From contig WHVA01000112.1 in assembly GCA_015179125.1 (NCBI GenBank), positions 1 to 64,000 of the forward strand: a DNA stretch of 64,000 bases, in the 5' to 3' direction. The DNA comes from Gautieria morchelliformis. Lineage: Eukaryota > Basidiomycota > Agaricomycetes > Gomphales > Gomphaceae. This document shows positions 45,524 to 57,397 of this stretch, one piece after another. The first letter of the stretch is position 1. The number at the start of each line of letters is the position of its first letter. The position numbers were made by a program, and so were the translations under genes. The notes beneath the pieces are model-generated. The model saw only the letters and a list, made by a program, of their open reading frames with translations, was not told where the DNA came from and ran no database searches.

Positions 45524-46788
45524 TGTCAAGATTGGTTTTTAGGCATTAACATTGTGTATTAGTAAACACAGCGAATGCCCGAATGACTTGTGTGAATAAG
45601 TATGCCGTTCGGCGAAGAGGGTGAACCAATAAATGTTCACAAAAGAAGAGGGGTACTTGAACGGAGCTTGCCCGATCTACAGTCGTAGCAAAATAGCCCG
45701 TGGCACTTGACGATGTAACATGCAAGGCATCACGGAAAGGTTGTCTAAGTGGCGACAATCCTTTCGCCGGTGAAGGCACTCCTTTGGAGCCCTTCGCCGA
45801 CAGCAAGGGAAGTAATTCGAAGGCTAAGGTAGCGAAGATGGAGTGTGAGAACTCACCAGTGATGCCTAAGTCTTCTTCTGGTAAAAGATAGGAATCTACA
45901 AGAGAAGACTTGAGACGATGATCACAGTGAGGTCAAGTTTGCCCAAGATGGACGTATGATAATTGAACTGAGGAATATACATGCGAATGTAAACTACTTA
46001 TATCGAATACTTGTATGGTAACAGCGAATAGGAAAGAGGCCGTCGTGAGTCAGGGGTGGATAGGGGTGTGCAGTCATGATACAGATAGATGGAATAAACA
46101 TACAATACAACGAAAGAAGGGTGCAAACGTGAAACAACGGAGAGGAAAGGGGGCGAAGGCACTTATGTGGGGAAATACACCTTGGGACCCGTATATACAC
46201 CACCCTGCACGGACTCTTCGTCTGCTGGGTTGATCCCACATAACCTACGGGTAGAACGTCCCGCGAATGCATTCTGACCATATGAACACCTAAAGGGTTG
46301 GATCGAGAAGGTGATGGGGCTAGTGATGAATCATCACGCCAGGTAAATGGTATCGATTGTGTGTGATGGTGTGCCTGCTGGCGAATGATGCGAGCAGCGA
46401 ATAGTCGTTCGGAGAATGGGGCAAACAGTGAATGGAGAGACTGTAGAGGAAGAGTGGTCGAAGGGTTGGGCGAACTCAGGTGAGGATGCAGGGGGAGCGA
46501 CTAGGGGAATGTAAGGACAGTTGGATGTAGGAAATATACGAGTCATGACAATCCGATCATAGGAATAACATCGAAAGGGGTCGAGCAGAGGAGGTGATAG
46601 GGGCAGCGATGAACCAGAAAGCCAGTCCCAGGACATCGCTCGCGCCTTGATGGCGTGGTTATGATAAATGCCACTAACAGCGAAGATCGGTCACCGAAAC
46701 CGGCGAAGGCCAATTGGAACGAACATGGAGTGGAGTGCGGAATGGGTGGACAGAGCGGCTGAGTATAGGAAATAAACACGTCATGACA
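45524..46788 (-). repeat. Family A LTR (1265 bp), inverted partner of 48862-50129
   Basis: TGTCAAGATTGG..CACGTCATGACA. Translated stretches of 72 and 95 residues are identical to those of the LTR at 48862-50129 on the opposite strand. No matching target duplication is visible at the two ends, so it may result from recombination rather than simple insertion. Confidence 0.93.
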
Positions 46789-47310
46789 AATAGGTACAAG
46801 ACTCTATTCCAAAGCTTAAATAACCCTGACACTATCCCCATCACTCCCATGATTTTATGACTATAATTAGTCGCCCCTCTAGTTACAAGTAGTTTTTCGA
46901 CCCATAAACTCACTATCTCGAACACTAGTAGTTACCACTAGTATAGTATAAGTAGCTACTATGAATGTATGAATAAATCATCCAGAATCAACTGTTTCAC
47001 CCCTTGAAATCACCGTAGTCTTGTTTGATAGCTACAGGACTTAAATCTCGATAGTTTGCTCCAATTCTTCGTTGAGAGCTCACTATTACTGTTTACTCTA
47101 GACTACCTCAAAAGCAAAGCCTTTTGACTTGGTTATCCCTTATATCGACACTATTCTCTGGTCGACACAGTCACGTGACCTCATCCATCAGTGCCGGACG
47201 CGTCTCGAGAGGCTTAGTCAGCACACAGGAGAGGGACAAGCATAGCAGTCCCAGCCGCTAAGCAATCGAAATTGTTTGCTAAAAGCACCGCCTAATATTT
47301 AATCCTAAAA
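46789..47310 (+). repeat. Family B LTR, 3' part
   Basis: From AGACTCTATTCCAAAGC to the end TTTAATCCTAAAA, collinear with 35070-35586. The 5' half is missing and replaced by the family A LTR at 45524. Confidence 0.88.
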
Positions 47311-48480
47311 GAGCTAAGGATGGCCGCCGCCCTAGGAATTCACATCTCCTGTTGTTGAAGAATATGGAGATGATGACCAGGAAGTTCCCATCAATCCGCC
47401 GGAAAGATCAGCATCTCCTCCCAGGAACATTCCATCCAACGAAACTATCTCCTCTGCAGACCATGTGTAAGGGCAACCCTGGCTGGTTGTGGAGATCGCA
47501 CTACCACACAACTGACAAGGGGAAATCCAAAGTATGTATAAACGAACAGAGTATACAAGAGAGGGGATTCTCACCTGACAAGGGGAAATCCAAAGAGAAA
47601 CGTCTAAGGACCCCCAATGTCAGCAAGCCCGTATTATACTACGCTGCGCAGCCAGGGACAACACTTGGCACCCGCCATCAACCCTGCATCCCCCTGACCT
47701 CCCTGACCCTTGATCAACCCTTGATGCCACCTATTATGTGAGTCGCTTGGTTTCTGACACTGTTCCGGGAGTGGAAGGCGGAAATTGGAGTGGAACTGGC
47801 AAGGCGAACAGAACTGGTGGAAGTTCTCCCAGAAGCGGAATCATTTCTGAAAGCGGAGGCGGAGATTGAATCGGAACTGGAAGCGGAGTAGGAAATGGAG
47901 TCGGAAACTGGGTTTGGTGTCGGAACTGGAAATGGAAAACAGGGTGTCCCCTGACACCATGACTCTTCGTCTGTGAAAACAAGGAGTGGAAACGTCATGC
48001 AACTCATACTCCCTGAAAGGCTTTTTATTTTTAAAAAAAATCCTGTCTGTACTTTTGGTTGTCTCTGTAGGAGTAGGAGTGGAAGCCACTGGCCAAGTCT
48101 TATGTTTCCTACTGTATGAAACTTTGTGTCCTACTGATTGTAATTTTAGTGCTCTATGATTGTATTAAATGTCCTATCCTATTTCATCGCCTAGAGAACC
48201 ACTGTGACAACGTGTTAAATATACAAGGACATGAGTTATCCTCGGTATTGATATTTGCCAGAAGGTCAGGTCTGCTAATGCCCAATGAATCCCACGCTAC
48301 CCTCTCTTGCTCTGCACGATGTCGAGTAATCATGAAGTGCCATAGTAGACCTCAAGCGGTCCTCCCATGCTTAGAAGTCTTTCTTACTATCGATGCACAG
48401 CCCCTGTGTAGCAGACCGCTACTGTTGGACTTGTTGGGATGGATCCAACATGGAGGCTTGAAAGTTAATCAAAATCCTTG
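47311..48480. other. No intact gene; low-complexity tract
   Basis: CTGACAAGGGGAAATCCAAAG occurs twice (47511 and 47576), quoted as two halves CTGACAAGGGG and AAATCCAAAG. At 47765-47940 a purine-rich GCGGAA/CTGGAA array gives a Ser-rich minus-strand frame that I regard as low complexity. Nothing else recognisable. Confidence 0.55.
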
Positions 48481-48665
48481 ACGAGCGTGGAGCAAACTGG
48501 CGGGAAATGCCTCTTCTGGGCTATTGATGGTCCGGGAGGCGTTCTGGGAGGAAACAACGGCTTGATGGGCTTTCCAAGTAAGACTACTGTCGGTGAACAC
48601 TCTTCCAGCCTCGGACCTCAAGAGAAGACGTATGGCTGCGTACAGAGGTACCTCTTTACCCCCAC

Positions 48666-48861
48666 GTGAGCTTCCAGTCTGCCGGACTAGACGCAAGTCT
48701 TTTCTACAGCGACTCTATCACAGGCACGCATGCATTCGAGGAATTAGGCAGAGACGTTGTTGGCATCACAGGTCTCTCAATTAGAAACCAGTTCTTTGCC
48801 GCCATCAACAATACCAACCCCAGTCTTCAAACAGGCTCAGCGGAGATTGTTGGCGTGGGAT
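48666..48861 (+). pseudogene. Aspartic protease (A1) fragment
   Basis: The frame reads SITGTHAFEELGRDVVGI, LSIRNQFFAAINNTNPS and GSAEIVGVG. This resembles the segment of fungal pepsin-like proteases where a G-x-x-G-x-D-x-V-x-I-x-G-L strand pair precedes the DGI(L/F)GLG block. It ends exactly where the family A LTR begins (48862). No active-site DTG was found upstream, so only one exon or part of it remains. Secreted or vacuolar protease in family terms. Not functional here. Confidence 0.5.
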
Positions 48862-50129
48862 TGTCATGATGCATTTATTTCCTATACTCAGTTGCTATAT
48901 CCTCCCATTCCTCACTCCACTCCATGTTCGTTCCGATTGGCCTTCGCCGGTTTCGGCGACCGATCTTCGCTGTTAGTGGCATTTATCATAACCACGCCAT
49001 CAAGGCGCGAGCGATGTCCTGGGACTGGCTTTCTGGTTCATCGCTGCCCCTATCACCTCCTCTGCTCGACCCCCTTTCGATGTTACTCCTATGATCGGAT
49101 TGTCATGACTCGTATATTTCCTACATCCAACTGTCCTTACATTCCCCCTAGTCGCTCCCCCTGCATCCTCACCTGAGTTCGCCCAACCCTTCGACCACTC
49201 TTCCTCTACAGTCTCTCCATTCACTGTTTGCCCCATTCTCCGAACGACTATTCGCTGCTCGCATCATTCGCCAGCAGGCACACCATCACACACAATCGAT
49301 ACCATTTACCTGGCGTGATGATTCATCACTAGCCCCATCACCTTCTCGATCCAACCCCTTTAGGTGTTCATATGGTCAGAATGCATTCGCGGGACGTTCT
49401 ACCCGTAGGTTATGTGGGATCAACCCAGCAGACGAAGAGTCCGTGCAGGGTGGTGTATATACGGGTCCCAAGGTGTATTTCCCCACATAAGTGCCTTCGC
49501 CCCCTTTCCTCTCCGTTGTTTCACGTTTGCACCCTTCTTTCGTTGTATTGTATGTTTATTCCATCTATCTGTATCATGACTGCACACCCCTATCCACCCC
49601 TGACTCACGACGGCCTCTTTCCTATTCGCTGTTACCATACAAGTATTCGATATAAGTAGTTTACATTCGCATGTATATTCCTCAGTTCAATTATCATACG
49701 TCCATCTTGGGCAAACTTGACCTCGCTGTGATCATCGTCTCAAGTCTTCTCTTGTAGATTCCTATCTTTTACCAGAAGAAGACTTAGGCATCACTGGTGA
49801 GTTCTCACACTCCATCTTCGCTACCTTAGCCTTCGAATTACTTCCCTTGCTGTCGGCGAAGGGCTCCGAAGGAGTGCCTTCACCGGCGAAAGGATTGTCG
49901 CCACTTAGACAACCTTTCCGTGATGCCTTGCACGTTACATCGTCAAGTGCCACGGGCTATTTTGCTATGACTGTAGATCGGGCAAGCTCCGTTCGAGTAC
50001 CCCTCTTCTTTTGTGAACATTTATTGGTTCACCCTCTTCGCCGAACGGCATACTTATTCACACAAGTCATTCGGGCATTCGCTGTGTTTACCAATACACG
50101 ATGTTAATGCCTAAAATCCAATCTTGACA
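48862..50129 (+). repeat. Family A 5' LTR (1268 bp)
   Basis: TGTCATGATGCATTTATT..CCAATCTTGACA, with TGTCA/TGACA terminal inverted repeats. It is followed by the gag-like ORF at 50177, so it is a 5' LTR rather than a solo LTR. It is the reference copy for the family. Confidence 0.93.
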
Positions 50130-50176
50130 ATATAATTGAACTAACAAACTACAGTCAAAGCATTCTCCTATTTTCC

Positions 50177-50970
50177 ATGTCGTCTACACAACAAGAACAA
50201 CCTGTTGTCCATAGAACTTGCTCGACAGGGCCAGTTCCTACTCCGGCACCACTCCAGAGGCGAACAGCTTCCGCCTCATTTCCTTCGCAAAACCCCACTG
50301 AAGACATCATCCCCTTCTCCCGCTTAGTCACCACGTCTGCATCTCAGCCTACACCACACCACCCAGTTCCCAAACACGCATCACCACCTCACTTCGACGT
50401 TCAATGCCAGCTGACTCCAGGCAAACAGCACTTCTCCCCTCAGCGCCCACTTTCGGCCAGTACTCCCATATCCAGTCACAGGCCCAGTGCCGATTCTCTA
50501 CGCCGCCTACTGGCCCCTAATTCGCCCAGCGGTCGACCCCAAAACCCTAGTACTTTTCAAGAACCTTATCCTTCTAGGCTCCCTCGGATTGTCAGTGCTT
50601 CAAGACCCCGATTACAATCGGCCTTCGCACGACCCCACTTACCACCTGCTTCGCCTAGTCATACTCCGAATCCATTTCTCGATGTGCACTACTCAGCGCC
50701 CTCCTAATCCCCAGCCGACACCTCGTCTCAATTCTAGGCACACCACCCCTGTACAAACAGAATCTCGGGTTCACACACCCGCTTTGCACAATTCTTTATC
50801 TCATTCGCATCACTCACATCCATCTTCGCACCATTCGCAGGCTCTTCGCAGTCCTCACCATTCGGTACATAGTGACCATACTCGAATCAATTCTCAACAA
50901 AATCTGTCTCGCCAGGCATCTTTGGTGGACCAGGGACATCACGTTAACCCTGCACCCCAACAAAACCTTG
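50177..50970 (+). pseudogene. gag: Family A gag-like protein
   Basis: ATG 48 bp after the LTR. First frame to 50707 ([41 protein letters not shown]). A one-base shift near 50700 leads to a second frame with a His/Ser-rich stretch ([20 protein letters not shown]) and [16 protein letters not shown]. No capsid or knuckle recognised. The same protein is found at 8663-10690. The sequence passes into a Plavaka transposase at about 50975. Confidence 0.6.
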
Positions 50971-50974
50971 GCTA

Positions 50975-52495
50975 TCCTATCAAATCCAATCTTGACACTT
51001 CCACACATGCATATTTTTCAGTGTTTTACCCCTGACCTTCTCCATCAGCTTCACAAGGGGGTGTTTAAGGATCATCTGGTCAAGTGGTGCATCCAGCTTG
51101 CTGGTGCTGAGGAAGTGGATCGACGATTTCAAGCCTTTCCCAATCATCCAGGTCTACGATACTTCAAAAAAGGCATTTCGACCATTTCACAATGGACTGG
51201 CCGTGAACACAAAGAGATGGAGCGTGTCTTTGCCAGCCAGATCTATGGTGCCGTGCCCCCAGGTCACTGCAGTGGCCACAGCCGTTATTGACTTTATTTA
51301 TTATGCATCTTTTGCCTCCCATTCTACTGAAACATTACGACAATTGCAGGATGCACTCGACACCTTTCATCAGAACAACAAGTCTTCATTGACCATCACA
51401 TTCGCAATCACTTCCAAATACCCAAAATCCACATGATGGAGTATTATGTGGCTCACATCCGTTCCAAAGGCTCTGCTGACCGCTTCAATACCGAACTATC
51501 AGAGCGCCTGCATATAGACTGTGCCAAGGAGGGCTACCGTGCTAGCAACAAAAAGAATTACACACAGCAGATGATCAAGTATCTCACCCGCCATCAAGCC
51601 ATTGATTCTTTCAAGAGCTTCCTTGCCTGGACAACAGATCATCGCACTGACACATCTACATACTCAGACTCAGACTCGCAAATGTCCGATGATATTAGTG
51701 ACAATGAATCTGACAGGCCTGCCGACATTGCAATTCCCCTGTTATCATCACATTCCACCAAGTGGCAACTTGCCAAGGAGCCTCCATATCCTCACATGTC
51801 CCTGGAATTTCTCAAGGATAAGCACGGTGCTGTGGATATCGTCCCGGCTCTCACAACGTACCTGGCAACCAAAGTGCCTGGATGCCGAGTGACCCCATCC
51901 AACTACGACCTCGTTGATGTCTATGCCAAGATATAGAGGTTCCTCCTCTCCCCTCAACGACTCACCGATGAGACACAAAAGGATAGCATCCATGCCACTC
52001 ATTTCCGGCACGAATGCAAGCAAGTCATCCCGCAGCACGTTGACACTGCCCTTGTGCATGACGACCTGGAAGCCGAAGACGTAGGTCTAAAAGGTGAGTC
52101 AACATGCGATCCGCAGTATGCTACAAAACTCACACACACTCAAGGCTATCGCGTCGCCCGTGTCCGAGTCATTTTCAGGCTCCCACATTGGTTCCATTGT
52201 GATCATACATTGGCGTATATTGAATGGTTCAGACCAATTGGAGAGCCTAACGAACCGCTGTGCATGCCACCGGTATCATACGCAACACGAGAAGGACGTC
52301 ACCATGCGGCCATAGTTCCCATTCATTCGATCCTGCGGAGTTGCCATTTGACACCGAAATTCGGTCGTCAGCGCAATGCAACCTGGACAGCGGAAAACGT
52401 ACTGGATAAATGCTCGGACTTTTTTCTGAACTCTCATCTTAGTATATACATGTTCCAGATGTGTGACAGCAATTTTGTATTAGAGGACAATACCT
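50975..52495 (+). pseudogene. Plavaka-type transposase, C-terminal two-thirds or less
   Basis: [79 protein letters not shown] and, near the end, VARVRVIFRLPHW, AYIEWFRPIGEP and AAIVPIHSILRSCHLTPKFG are the characteristic blocks of Plavaka transposases (a CACTA-related group common in agaricomycetes). Frameshifts lie near 51255 and 51375, and TAG near 51935. A 51-nt intron (about 52093-52143, GTGAGT..CAAG) separates GLKG from GYRVARV. The N-terminal part is absent. Confidence 0.88.
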
Positions 52496-54175
52496 GATTC
52501 ATTGTAACAAAAGAATGCGCAAGAGGATGGCGCTGCTGACCTGTCCAAACCACGGCAACCCCATCGCGAGAAAGGTTTCTGCACCGGAGGCCCCCAGGAC
52601 TGTTTATTCAAACACTGAACTTGAGATACACGTCAATGTGATCCTAAACAGTCTCATGAGCAGTATGATAGTATACGAAAGGCAAAGTAGATGGGCACCT
52701 GGCGCTCATACGGCAGAGAAGGACGAACGCGAAGTCATCTACGAGTCACTAGTAGTGGCCACGTGCACATCGCTGTACCCGTTCGACAAGCCTATTTCCC
52801 ATGTTTTCATGTGCAGGAGGCCAGCAACATGGATAGCGTGACAATAACCTGATTGGAGTACCGCGCCTGGAGTGGATTGGAGGGAGATAATGCCCTCACC
52901 ATATCTCATCATACATGTAACCTATATCATGGCCTTTGTTAGTGACTCCGCCGCGTAGACTACGTTGATCCGGCATTAGTACATCGGCCTATACACCTAC
53001 GGAGGCACCTGCGATATACGTCGGCCTACGCAGGCTACATAGGCAGGCCCGAGTTACGTGGCCAGCAGTAGCACCCGTCAGCTGATGTATTTTTGGGCTC
53101 GGCGACCAGGTTTTCGGTGTTTTCCTTATGTACCCACTCACCCACCCACACACACCGCAATTCGAGGTCCCTGTCGAGACGCCAATCCTCGCGCAGCGCT
53201 CAGCGTTTAATCACCCATGCCGTCTCAAACCGTTTTCCTTCAGAAATGGAGTCGCCCCAGGGTCCTGTGCGCTGTTTCGCTGTGCGTTATAAGGTATTCA
53301 TTCGTAGACGCAAACGTGCACATGCCTACGTGATGGCCCAGCACAATCAGCGCTAGGGTCGAACGAGACGGGGAGGTAGTGAAGGATAGCGGGAGATCTG
53401 ATCCCTGGGGTGGAGCTCCAACATTGCGGCGTTTGCGGGACATGTCGCGCATTACATATTTTCGGAGATACGTCATGTGAGGTTGAGCAACCGCGCGTGC
53501 ATTTTGATAAGGCAGGAGTACACGTAGCGTATCTCCTCTTGAAGCGTGGCTTTTATAGTGTGTCTGGTGTATGCTATGGCCTGTGACGACGTATACGTGT
53601 ATTTCTGTCGATTTCCTGGAAAGGTGAATGTGGACGCGTGGCCTAGAATGCTGCTGTAGCTCATAGCTATAGACGTCGAATGCGGCGGACTGGCGCATAT
53701 AGTTCATTCGGTGGTGGCCTCCCATACGCGGCTGATGTTAGACGAGCATGTTGGGAGGTTAATCATGGAGCGCACCGAGCGTACGCGACCACTGCGGAAG
53801 TTGCTATATTGGACTTATGATGTCCGACATGTCCACTCGAGGCGGGCTGTGCGAGGCGGGGGTATGCATGCTCGATGAACAACGGGTGCGTGAGGAACTC
53901 CCACTCGACAGACTCCTGCACGACATGCTCCATGCGTTCCCCGCAACTGCGACATAGCTAATGAAAATGCAGAGCAAGGATGAACAGTATAACAATTGGA
54001 CGGCTGGCAGTGGACACGCCTTCGATGGGATGGGCATGCTACTAGTGCCTCCACCATTGGCCTACCCGCCTCGTGACGGGGTTATGTCGCCTACAGCGGC
54101 CATGCATGCCGCAAGCACTCGTGCCTCGTGTATGGGGTTTGACGGCGGTTGTGATGGTTCAACGATGCGGACGGG
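52496..54175. other. No gene recognised
   Basis: ORFs of 108 residues (52515, plus) and 161 residues (53725-53240, minus) have no recognisable motif and no splice-compatible extension that I could find. At 52960-53045 short words like CGGCCTA recur. The Plavaka 3' terminal repeat may lie here but was not identified. Confidence 0.45.
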
Positions 54176-55164
54176 TGTCAAGATTGGATTATAGGCGTTA
54201 ATATCGCATGTTAGTGGCGAATGCCCGAATAGCGTGTGCGATCTAGCGAATCGTCCAGCGAACAGTACCGAAGAGGTAAGGGTTAAGAAGTAAGAGGGTT
54301 ACTCAAAAGGAATTCACCCTGATCTACAGTCATAGCGAAATAGCCCATGGCACTTGACGATGTAACGTGCAAGGTGTCACGGAAAGGTTGTCTAAGTGGC
54401 GACAATCCTTTCGCCCGCGAAGGCACTCCTTTGGAGCCCTTCGCTGACAGCACAGAAAATAACTCGAAGGCTAAGGTAACAAAGATGAAGTATGAGAACT
54501 CACCAGTGATGCCTAAGTCCTCTTCTGGTCGAAGATAGAAATCTACAGGAGAAGGCTCAAGACGATGATCACAGCGAGGTCAAGTTTGCACAAGATGGAC
54601 GTATGATAATTAAACTGGAGAATATACATGCGAATGTAGACTACTTATACCGAATGCTCATATGGTGCTAGCGAATAGGAAAGAGGCCGTCTGGAGTCAG
54701 GGTTGGATAGGGGTGCATGGTCAGGATACATAATAGATGGAATAGACATCCAATAGAATGGAAGAGGGGTGTGAACATGAAACGACGGAGAGGGAAGAAG
54801 GCAAAGGCCCCTATGTACGAAAACACGCCTTGGGACCTGCATATACACCACCCTGCACGGACTCTTCATCTGCTGGGTTGGTCAGGATGCCCCGCGAATG
54901 CATTCTGGACATAGGTACACCCAAAGGGGGTTGAGTTGAGAAGATGATGGGACCAGTGATGAACCATCAATCCAGGTAAAGGATGTCGATCGTGTTTGAT
55001 GGCGTGCCTGCTGGCGAATGATGCGAGTAGCGAATGGTCACATGGCGAATGTGGCGAATAGCGAATGGAGCGAGGAGTGAATGGAGCAAAGACACGCGAA
55101 CATGTAAGAGTGGTGAAAGGGACAACAGGGATAGCTGGGTACAAGAAATAAATGAGTCATGACA
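54176..55164 (-). repeat. Family A LTR with internal deletion
   Basis: TGTCAAGATTGGATTATAGG..GAGTCATGACA, 989 bp, about 280 bp shorter than intact copies. Confidence 0.9.
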
Positions 55165-55186
55165 GCCTGCACCTCCTTGCAATTCA

Positions 55187-55692
55187 TGATAGGACCAGTG
55201 ATGAACCAACAATCCAGGTAAAGGATGCCGATCGTGTTTGATGGCATGGCTACTGGCAAATGATGCAAGTAGCGAATGGTCATTTGGCGAATGTGGCGAA
55301 TAGTGAATGGAGCAAGGATTGAATGGAGCGAAGCCGAGCGAACATGGAAGAGTGGTGGTGAAAGGGAAAACAGGGATAGCTGGATACAAGAAATGAATGG
55401 GTCATGACAACTGTGTAGTGAAAACTTCAGCGAAGCTAATTCGTCCTGCCCTGCAGTGGTGCGAGTCCCATTGAGTCCAACCTGCATGGAGGCTGCAACT
55501 GACACTATCCGAATGCGTCCTGAGCATGTGGGTCTGGCGTGCTGGCAGGAATGATGCAAACAGCGAATGAGAAAGCAGTATGGCGATGAATATTTTGGCA
55601 AGATATTCGCTGGTTCAGGAAGTCGTTCGCTGGTTCGGGAAGTCATTCGCCTTGTGCTGAGGGATGATTCGCAGAATAAACGAATCATGACA
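55187..55692 (-). repeat. Two further family A LTR end fragments
   Basis: 55187-55409 (GATAGGACCAGTGATG..GGGTCATGACA) and about 55550-55692 (GGCAGGAATGATGC..ACGAATCATGACA) repeat the terminal part of the LTR. Together with 54176-55164 there are three successive CATGACA ends in one orientation. A 140-bp unrelated stretch lies between the two fragments. Confidence 0.75.
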
Positions 55693-56321
55693 ACGGGCCT
55701 GGTAGCGAGTGCGCTCCAAAGACATGGCTCGATACAAAGCTCGTTGAGTCGCACACTCCTGGTGCAGAGATTGTTTCAGCGCTCAGTCACGTCGTGCCCC
55801 AGAATGTCGACACTGACGAGGCACAGCCCACGTGAATGGCCAAGCCTGTCATCGCCGTTGCGGCTCGCATCAACTGTGAGCTCCAGAGAGCTGGTTGGCG
55901 CTGAGGATACAGGTACCAGGGGCAGGTCTGGTGTCGGCGCATGCAGTGCACTTGCCGAGATCGATCGAGATTCAGGCTTGGCACTTCGTGTGTGCTTCTC
56001 GACAGTCGCACGCCGGAATTCAGACCCACAGGCGCCCACGGCGATGCCCATGCCCGCCGAGCCCCCGTTCCGTGGGCAGACTGCCACTGATCGACGTGCA
56101 CCGCTGCCCACACCTCTGTCTCGAGGAGCATGCTGGCGATAGCACAGGGCGGGGTCCGACGGCGCATGCGATGGGTCGGCGCGATGGACACGCTGGTCGG
56201 ATACAAGTGGACCCTCCGACGGTGGTGAGTGTCGTGTGCAGGCTGCTATCCTCAAGTGGGACGTCACCGCACTTACGGATACATTTCCCATCACGAGCGC
56301 GTCATTGCCTGACTCCTGGTG
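55693..56321. other. GC-rich stretch, no gene recognised
   Basis: Overlapping ORFs on both strands (for example 56294-55776 minus, 172 codons) reflect high GC and few stops. No conserved motif is visible on either strand. Confidence 0.45.
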
Positions 56322-56326
56322 CTCTC

Positions 56327-57366
56327 TTTTGGATTAAGGTATCAATTGGTGCCTTTTAACAAGTAGAATCTATTGCTCAGTGATTGAAACCACTGCGTTC
56401 GCCCCTCTTCTATGTGCTGACTAAGCCTTTCGAGGCGCATCCAGCACTGATGAATGAGAGTCACGTGACTGCATCGACAGAAGAACGGTGTCGATCCAAG
56501 GGATAGTCAAATCAAAAGCGTTCGCTTTTAAGGTAGTATAGAGTAAACAGTGATAGTAGACCCTCAACGAAGATTTGGAATAAACTATCAAGATCTGAGC
56601 TCTGTAGCTATCAAACAAGACTACAGTAATTTCAGGAGGCACAATAATCGATTCTGGATGATTTCATTCATACATTTGTACTAGCTATTTATACTATATT
56701 GATAGTAACTACTAGTGTTCAAGATATTGGATGGATGGGTCGAAAAACTACTTTGTAACTAAGGAGTGACTAATTTATAGTCATAAAGTCATGGGGTGAT
56801 GGGGATGGTGTTAGGATTGTCTGGGCTTTGTAATAGAGATCTGTACCTAGTATACAAAGCCCCTGTTCACATGATGTTACGATAGTAATCAGTCAGACGT
56901 GTCATGGGATTCAAATAGAAAATGGATCTGAGTCTACCCTGCCCAGCATATATGCTGGGCTTGGAGATGGGGCCGCTGTCTCTGTGCCCTTCCTGTGGGG
57001 CAGCTGATTGAGTATGTATACTGCAGGTGACTTTCTCAGGTTGCTCCACAGCACCCTGTACTCATGCGCAGTCTATTGTTCTCTGCGGCGTTTGGTGCCC
57101 GCACCCCTCGGTGCCTATGGCCTGGCCGATGCCATCACTCGATAGGCGCGCCGTCCCTGATCGACCACACGTGGTCGACGCTCGAACTCCTGTACATTAC
57201 CCGATCTATGAGTAATATAGCATGTCATAAATTCGTGTGATCGTCGTCTGCACCGACGTCTATCATAAATGTAATTTCTGTTTCTTTTTGATTTTTTCTT
57301 TCTTTCTTTATTAGTTTCTTTTATATATAAACGATTTGAAATGAAATAGTTGCGTTTATCACAACA
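56327..57366 (-). repeat. Solo family B LTR (1040 bp)
   Basis: Target duplication CTCTC at 56322-56326 and 57367-57371. On the minus strand TGTTGTGATAAACGC..TTAATCCAAAA, collinear with 34525-35586. Confidence 0.93.
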
Positions 57367-57397
57367 CTCTCCCCTCTCTTCCCACCGCTATACCCAC

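Noticed and set aside
45700..45891. 63-residue ORF conserved in family A LTRs (also 49762, 54347, 59907)
   Set aside because: It recurs because the LTR DNA is repeated. It lies inside the LTR on the strand opposite to the element and differs between copies with no sign of coding constraint that I could judge.
46015..46233. 72-residue ORF identical at 46015 and 49420, similar at 59565
   Set aside because: Same reason: shared LTR sequence, not a gene family.
47714..48007. Ser-rich minus-strand ORF
   Set aside because: Comes from a GCGGAA/CTGGAA purine array; low complexity.
55038..55754. 238-codon minus-strand ORF
   Set aside because: It spans family A LTR fragments and unrelated DNA; composition follows the LTR repeats.
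55776..56294. 172 and 139 codon GC-rich ORFs
   Set aside because: Open in both strands due to GC content; no conserved feature.
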